Part shown: positions 55,520 through 64,000 of the stretch, piece after piece | Numbering within the stretch: position 1 is the stretch's first letter | Layout: every line of letters begins with the position of its first letter | NCBI RefSeq assembly: GCF_003201865.1 | Contig: NZ_QJJJ01000006.1 | Span: 62,001-126,000, forward strand | Direction of reading: 5' to 3' | Source of the DNA: Methylobacterium sp. B4 | GTDB taxonomy: Bacteria; Pseudomonadota; Alphaproteobacteria; Rhizobiales; Beijerinckiaceae | Length of the DNA: 64,000 nt | Notes under the pieces: model-generated | Told to the model about the DNA's origin: nothing | Database searches by the model: none | What the model saw: the letters and a program-made list of their open reading frames with translations, nothing else | Translations under genes and position numbers: made by a program

Positions 55520-57235
55520 ATGTCCGCCCTCGCCGCTCCATCGCTTCCGGGCCCTTCGCCGTTCGAGGCGGCGCTCGCCGAGATGGCTGCCGCGCTCGTC
55601 CTGCTCGACGCGGGCGGCACGGTGACCTTCGCCAATGCCCGCGCGGCGGCGCTGCTGGGCTGCGCCGAACTGGTCGGCCTCCCGATCCGGTCCCTGCCGG
55701 CGGCCTGCGGCGGCGCGGAGCCGGAAGGCGCCGCCCTCGCCGAGGCCGTGCGTGCCGGTCGCTCCCTCCGCCTGCACCTCGCGCTCGGCGACGAGCGCCT
55801 CGTCGAGACCGCGCTGACACCGCTCTCGACCGGCGGCTTCGCCCTCACCTTCGAGGACGTGACCGAGCATATCCGCGGCGCGGCCCTGGCCCGGCAGGAG
55901 CCGCTCACCGGCCTGTGCAATCGCGTCGGCCTGCACGACCACCTCCACGCGGCGCTGGCCGAGGCGGCCCGGACGGGCGCGCCGCTGGCGGTGCTGATGC
56001 TCGACCTCGACCGCTTCAAGTCGGTCAACGACACCCTCGGCCACCCGGTCGGCGACGCGCTCCTGCGCAAGGTCGCCGAGCGCCTTCGCCGGGCCACCCG
56101 CCGCGAGGATGTGGTCGCGCGGCTCGGCGGCGACGAATTCGCCATCCTCCAGGCTGGCGCCCACGGCGGCGCGGCCCAGCCCGAAGCCGCCGAGGCCCTG
56201 GCCCGCCGCCTCGTCGATCTCGTCGGGCGCACCTACGTGGTCGACGGCCACATGCTCAATGTCGGCGTCAGCGTCGGCGTCGCGCTCAGCCCCGCCGACG
56301 GAGCCGACGCCGACGACCTCCTGAAGCATGCCGACCTCGCGCTCTACCGGGCCAAGGCCGAGGGCCGGGGCACCTACCGCTTCTTCGAGCCGGCGATGAA
56401 CGCGCAGATGCAGGCGCGCCGCAGCCTGGAGATCGACCTGCGCCGGGCGCTCGCCCTCAAGCAGTTCGAACTCGCCTTCCAGCCGCAGATCCAGCTGGAG
56501 ACCGGCGCGGTGGTCGGCTTCGAGGCGCTGCTGCGCTGGAACCATCCCGAGCGCGGCCCCGTCTCGCCGGCCCTGTTCATTCCGCTCGCCGAGGAGATCG
56601 GCCTGATCGTCGGCATCGGCGAGTGGGCCCTGCGCGCCGCCTGCCGCGAGGCGGCGGGCTGGACGCAGGCCGCCTCGATCGCCGTCAACCTCTCGCCGGT
56701 GCAGTTCCGCGGCGGCCGGCTGGTCGAGACGGTGATGAACGTGCTGGCCCAGACCGGCCTCGACCCGGCCCGGCTGGAGCTGGAGATCACGGAAGGGGCG
56801 CTCCTGGAGAACACCGACGGCGTGCTGGCCGTGCTGAACGGCCTGCGGGCGCTGGGCGTCAGGATCTCGATGGACGATTTCGGCACCGGCTACTCGTCCC
56901 TGAGCTACCTGCAGAAATTCCCCTTCGACAAGATCAAGATCGACCAGTCCTTCGTGCGCGGCATGGAGGACAACGCCGAGTGCGGCGCCATCGTGCGGGC
57001 CATCGCCCGGCTCGGGGCCAGCCTCGGCATGCGCACCACCGCCGAGGGCGTCGAGACGCCCGACCAGCTCGCGGCGATCCGCGCCGAGGGCTGCACCGAG
57101 GTCCAGGGCTACCTGACCGGGCGCCCGATGCCCGCGGCGCAGGCCGCCGCGCTGCTCTGCAGACCGGTCGCCCAGACCCCTGTCCGTCCCGCCACTCTTC
57201 CCCCTGCCCGTCCCGCCGACACCCTCACCGCGTGA
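55520..57235 (+). CDS. PAS-GGDEF-EAL c-di-GMP turnover protein
   Basis: 571 aa. N-terminal PAS-like domain (MAAALVLLDAGGTVTFANAR). GGDEF domain with intact RLGGDEFAIL near residue 205 and DLDRFKSVNDTLGHPVG. EAL domain with EALLRW (about 335), ELEITEG and DDFGTGYSSLSYLQKFPFDK, TAEGVETPDQL, so both cyclase and phosphodiesterase sites look complete. Soluble. Only 13 bp separates it from the BLUF gene, so light may control its activity through the partner (inference). Start ATG at 55520; no strong ribosome site. Confidence 0.9.
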   Translation: MSALAAPSLPGPSPFEAALAEMAAALVLLDAGGTVTFANARAAALLGCAELVGLPIRSLPAACGGAEPEGAALAEAVRAGRSLRLHLALGDERLVETALTPLSTGGFALTFEDVTEHIRGAALARQEPLTGLCNRVGLHDHLHAALAEAARTGAPLAVLMLDLDRFKSVNDTLGHPVGDALLRKVAERLRRATRREDVVARLGGDEFAILQAGAHGGAAQPEAAEALARRLVDLVGRTYVVDGHMLNVGVSVGVALSPADGADADDLLKHADLALYRAKAEGRGTYRFFEPAMNAQMQARRSLEIDLRRALALKQFELAFQPQIQLETGAVVGFEALLRWNHPERGPVSPALFIPLAEEIGLIVGIGEWALRAACREAAGWTQAASIAVNLSPVQFRGGRLVETVMNVLAQTGLDPARLELEITEGALLENTDGVLAVLNGLRALGVRISMDDFGTGYSSLSYLQKFPFDKIKIDQSFVRGMEDNAECGAIVRAIARLGASLGMRTTAEGVETPDQLAAIRAEGCTEVQGYLTGRPMPAAQAAALLCRPVAQTPVRPATLPPARPADTLTA

Positions 57236-57248
57236 TCCGGAGCCTGCC

Positions 57249-57695
57249 ATGAGCCGAGACCTCTGCCGCCTCGTCTATTACAGCCGCAACCGGGTCGCCG
57301 GTGCGCCGACGGCGATGGACGAGACGATCCGCGGCATCCTCGCCGTGAGCCGCGTCAACAACGCCCGCGTCGGCGTCACCGGGGCGCTGATGTTCAACGC
57401 CGGCTGCTTCGCGCAGGTGCTGGAAGGGCCGAGCGAGGCGGTCGAGACCACCTTCGAGCGCATCCAGCAGGACGAGCGCCACGGCGAGGTCTCGCTGCTC
57501 GCCCTCGAACCGGTGGAGGAGCGCCTCTTCACCGATTGGTCGATGGCCTATGTCGGCGCCTCGCAGGCCGACGCGGCGCGATACGGTGACATGGCCGGCG
57601 AGAGCGGCTTCGACCTTTCGCGGATGACGGGCGACAAGCTGTGCGCCGTGCTGCACGGCCTCGCTCTGGAGGAGGAGGCCGCCGCCGCGGCCTGA
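57249..57695 (+). CDS. BLUF-domain blue-light photoreceptor
   Basis: 148 aa, one BLUF domain plus a short tail. Flavin-site residues are present: Tyr10 in LCRLVYYSRN, the Asn pair in VSRVNNARVGVTG and Gln in GCFAQVLEGP, with LFTDWSMAYVG giving the Trp/Met region. It would bind FAD and switch hydrogen bonding in blue light. Gene order with the GGDEF-EAL protein resembles BLUF-EAL fusions such as BlrP1, here split in two genes on one transcript. Confidence 0.92.
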   Translation: MSRDLCRLVYYSRNRVAGAPTAMDETIRGILAVSRVNNARVGVTGALMFNAGCFAQVLEGPSEAVETTFERIQQDERHGEVSLLALEPVEERLFTDWSMAYVGASQADAARYGDMAGESGFDLSRMTGDKLCAVLHGLALEEEAAAAA

Positions 57696-57763
57696 CGGTT
57701 TGCGAGGCGCGCGGGTTGGGCTAACGGGGCAGCCACCCACGCCACGCTCCGCAGGCAATCCCC

Positions 57764-58573
57764 GTGCGCCTCACCGTCACGACCTGGAACATCAACTCGG
57801 TGCGCCTGCGCATCGAATCCGTGCTGCGCTTCCTCAGGGAGGTGCGGCCCGACGTGCTGTGCCTGCAGGAGACCAAGTGCCCGGACGACCTCTTTCCGCT
57901 CAAGGCGTTCGAGGGATCCGGCTACGAGAACATCGTCTTTGCCGGGCAGAAGGGGTATAACGGCGTCGCGATCCTCTCGCGCTTTCCGCTGGTCACCCGC
58001 GACGTGATGAGCTTCTGCGAGCGGGCGGATGCGCGCCACATCTCGGCGGCGCTCGGGCGCGAGGCGGGGCCGGCGGCGGGGATCGTGCTGCACGATTTCT
58101 ACGTGCCGGCGGGCGGCGACCTGCCCCATCGCGAGCTCAACCCGAAATTCGCGCACAAGCTCGATTTCCTGTCCGAGCTGCGGGCCTGGGGCGGGCGGCG
58201 CGTCTCCGGCCCGGCGATCCTGGTCGGCGACCTCAACGTCGCGCCGCTGGAGCACGATGTCTGGTCGCACAAGCAGCTCCTCGACGTGGTGAGCCACACG
58301 CCCGTCGAGACAGAGGCCCTGGAGACGCTGCGGGGCGAGGCCGGCTGGATCGATGCGGCGCGCCACCTCACCCCGGAGCCGGAGAAGATCTACACGTGGT
58401 GGAGCTACCGCTCGCCGGACTGGGCGGCCGCCAACAAGGGCCGGCGCCTCGACCACGCCTGGGTCTCGCCGGATCTCGCCGGCAGCGTGCGCCGGGTCGA
58501 GGTCTTCCGCGAGGCGCGCGGCTGGGAGAAGCCCTCGGACCACGCGCCGGTCACGTTGACGTTGGAATTGTGA
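57764..58573 (+). CDS. xthA: Exodeoxyribonuclease III
   Basis: 269 aa, start GTG at 57764. The endonuclease/exonuclease/phosphatase motifs are TTWNINSVRLRIESVL, DVLCLQETKC (catalytic Glu), FYVPAGGD, ILVGDLNVAPLEHDVW, LDHAWVSPDL and the terminal SDHAPVTLTLEL. It cuts DNA at AP sites and degrades 3' ends in base-excision repair, so it works together with glycosylases such as the one at 1430. Upstream gap of 68 bp. Confidence 0.96.
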   Translation: MRLTVTTWNINSVRLRIESVLRFLREVRPDVLCLQETKCPDDLFPLKAFEGSGYENIVFAGQKGYNGVAILSRFPLVTRDVMSFCERADARHISAALGREAGPAAGIVLHDFYVPAGGDLPHRELNPKFAHKLDFLSELRAWGGRRVSGPAILVGDLNVAPLEHDVWSHKQLLDVVSHTPVETEALETLRGEAGWIDAARHLTPEPEKIYTWWSYRSPDWAAANKGRRLDHAWVSPDLAGSVRRVEVFREARGWEKPSDHAPVTLTLEL

Positions 58574-58641
58574 GCCGGGAACGCCGGGGCCGTTCCGGGC
58601 ATTGGATCTCCAATCTCGGCTTTCGAAACGGAGTCCCCCGA

Positions 58642-58755
58642 ATGCGCTCGATCCTGCGCCAGATCCTCGTCGTCTTCCTCCTGCCCAAGGCCATTTCCTA
58701 CCTGCGCCGTCGCTACGGCGGTGGCCGGGCCGCGGGTCAGCATCGCTCGTACTGA
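58642..58755 (+). CDS. Small hydrophobic protein (37 aa)
   Basis: MRSILRQILVVFLLPKAISY then LRRRYGGGRAAGQHRSY. A short N-terminal hydrophobic helix followed by a basic Arg/Gly tail, preceded by GGAG 9 bases upstream of the ATG. No family assigned; small peptides of this look occur in the group. Function unknown. Confidence 0.55.
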   Translation: MRSILRQILVVFLLPKAISYLRRRYGGGRAAGQHRSY

Positions 58756-58765
58756 GTGCGGGATT

Positions 58766-58864
58766 CCAAAGGGATCATCCCTTTGGCGGGGGCGCCGGGG
58801 CAGAGCCCCGGCTTTCCTTTATCCAGGGCTCTGCCCTGGACCCGCGAAAGGACTCGTCCTTTCG
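58766..58864. repeat. Cluster of four perfect hairpins (REP-like)
   Basis: Four dyads follow one another: CCAAAGGGAT/ATCCCTTTGG at 58766-58786, CCGGGG/CCCCGG at 58795-58811, TCCAGGGC/GCCCTGGA at 58822-58840 and CGAAAGGAC/GTCCTTTCG at 58845-58864. It resembles compound REP/BIME elements. The last two lie inside the 3' end of the amino-acid permease gene, so the permease tail is encoded by repeat sequence. Confidence 0.7.
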
Positions 58865-60276
58865 AAACCTGGACTTGCCCCGACCCGCCGCCGGCAATAT
58901 CCGAACCAGATCGCCAGCCCGAGGCCGAGCCAGACCAGCAGCCGCAGCCAGGTGTCGCCGGGCAGGCTCGCCATCAGGGTCAGGCAGGCGAGGATGCCGA
59001 GCACCGGCACGAGCGGCCCGCCGGGCACCCGGAAGGGCCGCGCCCTTCCCGGCTCCGTGCGGCGCAGGATCAGCACGCTGACGCAGACCAGCACGAAGGC
59101 GAACAGCGTCCCGATGCTGACGAGTTCGCCGAGGATGCCGATCGGCACCAGGGCCGCCGCTGCGGCGGTGACGAGCCCGATCAGCCCTTGGGCGACGAAC
59201 GGCGTCCGGCTCGTCTCGCCGATGCGCGCGAAGGCGTCCGGCAGCATCCGGTCGCGGGCCATGGCGTAGCAGATCCGCGCCTGTCCGTAGAGCGCGGTCA
59301 GCGCCGCCGTCGTGAGCCCGATCAGGGCGCCGAGCTTGATCACCGTCGAGAACCCGCTCAGGCCCGTCGCGTCCATGGCTTTGGCGATCGGATCGGCCAC
59401 GTCGAGCTCGCGATAGGGCACGAGGCCGGTCAGCACCGCCGCCACCGCCCCGTAGAGCGCGGCCGTGACGAGGAGCGAACCGATCAACCCCACCGGCGCG
59501 TCCCGCTGCGGGTTGCGGGTCTCGCCGGCGGCCGTCGAGACGGTCTCGAAGCCGACATAGGCGAAGAACACCACGCCCGCCCCGCGGAAGATTCCGCTCC
59601 AGCCGAACGCGCCGAACGCGCCCTCGTTCTCCGGCACCAGCGGCCGCCACAGCTCGGGCCGCACATGGAGGGCGCCGAGCCCGACGAAGCCCAGGATGAT
59701 CGCGACCTTGAGCGCCACCAGCACGGCGTTGGTGCGGGCCGCTCCCCGGTTGCCGCCCATCAGCAGGGCGGTGAGGACCAGCACGACGAGGGCCGCCGGC
59801 GCGTTGACGAGCCCGCCCTCCCCCGGCGCCGCCGCGAGGGCGGCGGGCAGCCTCACCCCGAGATCGGCGAGCAGGCTCTGCGCGTAGCCCGACCAGCCGA
59901 CCCCGATCGTCGCGGCGGCCATGCCGAATTCGAGCACGAGGTCCCAGCCGATGATCCAGGCGGGCAGCGCGCCCAGCGTCGCGTGGGTGTAGGAGTAGGT
60001 CGAGCCCGCCACGGGGATCATCGCGGCGAGTTCGGCGTAGCAGAGCGCCACCAGCCCGCTCGCCACCGCGCCGAGCAGGAAGGAGAGCATCAGCCCCGGC
60101 CCGGCGTAGTTCGCCGCGGCCGTACCCGTGAGCACGAAGATCCCCGCCCCGACCGTCGCGCCGACGCCGATGCAGACGAGGCTGAAGGCCGAGAGATTTC
60201 TGGCCAGCGACGGCCCCTCCGCCTCGGCGACGAGGGCGGCGATGGGTTTGCGGGCACCGAGGACGGAACGGGGCAT
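58819..60276 (-). CDS. Amino acid permease (APC family, cationic amino acid type)
   Basis: 485 aa, about 12 membrane helices. The start MPRSVLGARKP at 60276 is followed by LSAFSLVCIGVGATVGAGIF (APC helix 1 break) and YAELAAMIPVAGSTYSYTHA, plus FFAYVGFETVSTAAGETRNP. It imports a cationic or related amino acid with a cation gradient; exact substrate unknown. The final 20 residues (GASPGFERTSPFAGPGQSPG) fall in the hairpin repeat and are unlikely to be functional. Confidence 0.9.
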   Translation of the reverse strand: MPRSVLGARKPIAALVAEAEGPSLARNLSAFSLVCIGVGATVGAGIFVLTGTAAANYAGPGLMLSFLLGAVASGLVALCYAELAAMIPVAGSTYSYTHATLGALPAWIIGWDLVLEFGMAAATIGVGWSGYAQSLLADLGVRLPAALAAAPGEGGLVNAPAALVVLVLTALLMGGNRGAARTNAVLVALKVAIILGFVGLGALHVRPELWRPLVPENEGAFGAFGWSGIFRGAGVVFFAYVGFETVSTAAGETRNPQRDAPVGLIGSLLVTAALYGAVAAVLTGLVPYRELDVADPIAKAMDATGLSGFSTVIKLGALIGLTTAALTALYGQARICYAMARDRMLPDAFARIGETSRTPFVAQGLIGLVTAAAAALVPIGILGELVSIGTLFAFVLVCVSVLILRRTEPGRARPFRVPGGPLVPVLGILACLTLMASLPGDTWLRLLVWLGLGLAIWFGYCRRRVGASPGFERTSPFAGPGQSPG

Positions 60277-60558
60277 GATCTCTGGCCTGCCTGAGCGGGT
60301 CGCGCCCGGCAACGCGAAATCCGCGCCGGGCGTGAGGCCGTGTGAAGCGGATCGGGCCCGGGCGGGCGGCGGCACTGGCGCTTCCCGCGGTTTCGTGTAT
60401 GGTCCGCGCCGCCTCGACCCGGCTGACGGGCGGGGCTTGTGCCGCTTGCGGCTGACCGTGCTGGACGACATCCCGGCACCGGCCCGACCGCAGGCTTCAA
60501 GGCGCCCTGCCCCGTTGCGGGCGGCGCATCCGACCAAACCCCATTCGAAAGGCCTGCG

Positions 60559-60828
60559 ATGTCGATCACGGCAGAGCGCAAGACCGCGCTCATCAAGGAA
60601 TACGCCAAGGGCAACAAGGACACCGGCTCGCCGGAGGTCCAGGTGGCCATCCTCACCGAGCGGATCACCAACCTGACCGCCCACTTCAAGACCCACGGCA
60701 AGGACAACCACTCCCGCCGCGGCCTCCTGAAGCTGGTCTCGCAGCGCCGCTCGCTGCTCGACTACCTGAAGCGCAAGGAAGAGGCGCGCTACCGCACCCT
60801 CATCGAGCGCCTCGGCATCCGCCGCTAA
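60559..60828 (+). CDS. rpsO: 30S ribosomal protein S15
   Basis: 89 aa, exact family length. It begins [20 protein letters not shown] and shows [15 protein letters not shown] and [20 protein letters not shown], then [20 protein letters not shown]. It binds 16S rRNA at the central domain and contacts S6/S18. AAAGG lies before the ATG. Directly upstream of pnp, the conserved order. Confidence 0.98.
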   Translation: MSITAERKTALIKEYAKGNKDTGSPEVQVAILTERITNLTAHFKTHGKDNHSRRGLLKLVSQRRSLLDYLKRKEEARYRTLIERLGIRR

Positions 60829-60837
60829 GGCAATCCA

Positions 60838-60861
60838 CGCGGTCCCTCGGGGCCGCGTTTT
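60838..60861 (+). terminator. Hairpin with T-tract after rpsO
   Basis: CGCGGTCCC and GGGGCCGCG (one mismatch) form a stem across two loop bases, followed by TTTTC. It lies 10 bp after the rpsO stop. In E. coli the rpsO-pnp gap has a partial terminator that lets some transcription reach pnp; the same could hold here. Confidence 0.6.
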
Positions 60862-60998
60862 CACACGCAGCGCTCTCAGTCGAAGCGGACTCCGGTTCGG
60901 CGTCAGAGAGCGCGGCAAACCAAGAAGGACTGTCCGGGCATGGGGCTCGGCCGGTCCCCCCGGGCGGCTTGAAGGCAAAGGGCGCCAGGGCAGGATCG

Positions 60999-61030
60999 CG
61001 AGACGCTTTCTCTGGAGTGAGAGCGTCTCG
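60999..61030 (+). promoter_or_regulatory. Stem-loop in the pnp leader
   Basis: CGAGACGCT and AGCGTCTCG pair perfectly (9 bp) with an inner CTC/GAG helix, in the leader 61 bases before the pnp ATG. In enterics, RNase III cuts a hairpin at this position and polynucleotide phosphorylase then represses its own mRNA. Position and form fit; the mechanism is not shown for this group. Confidence 0.5.
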
Positions 61031-61090
61031 CCGTCTTGCCTCTGGCGGCGCCGGGTTCGCCCGAACCGCATGTTCGAAGGCAAGAGACAT

Positions 61091-63328
<2,238 letters not shown>

Positions 63329-63360
63329 GTCGCCTCCGCCTCACGGCAATCACGACAAGA

Positions 63361-63391
63361 AGAGCGCGGTCCCCCGGGGCCGCGCTCTTTT
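63361..63391 (+). terminator. Rho-independent terminator after pnp
   Basis: GAGCGCGG and CCGCGCTC pair around a CCCCCGGGG-containing centre, followed by TTTT. It lies 34 bp after the pnp stop. Typical intrinsic terminator. Confidence 0.85.
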
Positions 63392-63569
63392 CATTTGGCG
63401 GCCGGGCCGCGACGGGCACCCGCCTTACCGTGCCGGCTGAGCAGCCGCTCCACTTGCCATTTTTCAATAAGGATTTTTCTCTTTTGGAATAATCAAAATC
63501 TATGAAGAGGAGCCTCGGATTACGGCCAAGCTTCCCCCGTCTATTCTAATAAAATAAGGGGGGAATTTT

Positions 63570-64000
63570 ATGAGTGATGCCCGCGGGAGCCGTGGCGTTC
63601 TTCTGTTGCGATTGCTTGGCTCGGTCGCCTGCGCGAGTCTCTGCGCCGCGTTCATCCATCCCGCGCAAGCACAAGTCAGCGACATCAACACCGGCCTTCC
63701 GACCGCCCAGGCGGTGCATCACCTGCCCCCTTCCGCCTCGGTCCAGGGCATCACCCTCGACATGATCAGCGTGGCCGGCTCCGGCCTCGGGCGGGGCGTC
63801 GTGGTCGACAGCTCCGGCTCACAGGTCGGCTATGTCGCCCAGCGCCTGCGCTCCGCCACCAAGACCGATACGCCGCTGATCGACACGCCGCAGGCGATCT
63901 CGGTGGTGACGCAGGCGCAGATCCGCGACCAGAACGTTCAGAGCATCGGCGAGGCCCTGCGCTACGTGCCCGGCGTCGCCATCGCCCAGGGCGAGGGCCA
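63570..64000 (+). CDS. TonB-dependent siderophore receptor (partial, 5' end)
   Basis: The window holds about 143 residues and the gene continues past 64000. A signal peptide (residues 1-35, ending HPAQAQ) is followed by the start of the plug domain: SATKTDTPLIDTPQAISVVT then QAQIRDQNVQSIGEALRYVP, the TonB-box-downstream region of FhuA/FpvA-like receptors. It imports ferric siderophore across the outer membrane. The 100 bp before the ATG is AT-rich (AAAATAAGGGGGGAATTTT) and has no obvious Fur box; iron control by Irr or RirA is possible but not shown. Confidence 0.88.
   Translation, partial: MSDARGSRGVLLLRLLGSVACASLCAAFIHPAQAQVSDINTGLPTAQAVHHLPPSASVQGITLDMISVAGSGLGRGVVVDSSGSQVGYVAQRLRSATKTDTPLIDTPQAISVVTQAQIRDQNVQSIGEALRYVPGVAIAQGEG

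Noticed and set aside
63460..63569. Fur box before the siderophore receptor
   Set aside because: The region is AT-rich but no 19-bp Fur-like inverted repeat or clear Irr box could be picked out.

Overview
The window is about 70% GC with alphaproteobacterial gene content: a TrcR/DUF1013 cell-cycle regulator, an ETF-ubiquinone oxidoreductase beside a family-4 uracil-DNA glycosylase, the rpsO-pnp pair, a BLUF/c-di-GMP pair, and short GC-rich hairpin repeats of the kind seen in Methylobacterium/Methylorubrum. A Methylobacterium-group chromosome is the best guess. It is inferred from protein style, not from a marker gene.

Region 1-17.5 kb is ordinary chromosome. It holds a maltose-acetyltransferase-like gene cut by the window edge, a YpfJ-type zinc metallopeptidase, uracil-DNA glycosylase divergent from ETF-QO, a P1 peptidase-RarD pair, a small ribosome-modulation-factor homologue, cystathionine beta-lyase, a GNAT acetyltransferase broken by one in-frame TGA, a PNPOx-family protein divergent from a large hybrid histidine kinase, a double GT2 glycosyltransferase with a cupin protein, pcm, and a ParDE toxin-antitoxin pair.

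Region 17,562-26,850 is an insertion of about 9.3 kb that I delimit from the sequence. Similar motifs sit at both ends at the same distance from the tips, a 5-bp duplication (GCTCA) flanks it, and a TniQ-TniB-TniA transposition module of the Tn7/Tn5053 type lies at its right end. The right tip abuts the mutL stop codon, which lies inside the duplication. The left end carries about ten copies of a motif close to GGATAAGGGCGAAGC, many spaced 33-34 bp, which I read as transposase binding sites. tniA has lost its 5' part, including the first catalytic Asp, and a remnant of another gene lies at that junction, so the element is probably immobile on its own. Its cargo looks like a defence or DNA-processing module: an Mrr-like nuclease, divergent from a putative HTH protein and a divergent UDG-superfamily protein, followed by a second PD-(D/E)XK protein. 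This is the most interesting part of the window.

Region 26.9-64 kb is again chromosomal: mutL, a degenerate cytochrome c fragment, acyl-CoA dehydrogenase, an ABC-F ATPase, two MFS transporters, an alpha/beta hydrolase, a RibD-like reductase, OsmC, a GlcG-like protein, a peptide ABC importer (binding protein plus two permeases, no ATPases), trcR, a LysR/wrbA divergent pair with a palindromic operator candidate, a DsbD-like reductase, NAD synthase, an FtsK translocase lacking membrane segments, a LolA-like protein, a GGDEF-EAL protein next to a BLUF photoreceptor, exonuclease III, an amino-acid permease whose 3' end lies in a four-hairpin repeat, rpsO, pnp, and the start of a TonB-dependent siderophore receptor. 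No rRNA, tRNA or CRISPR array was seen.
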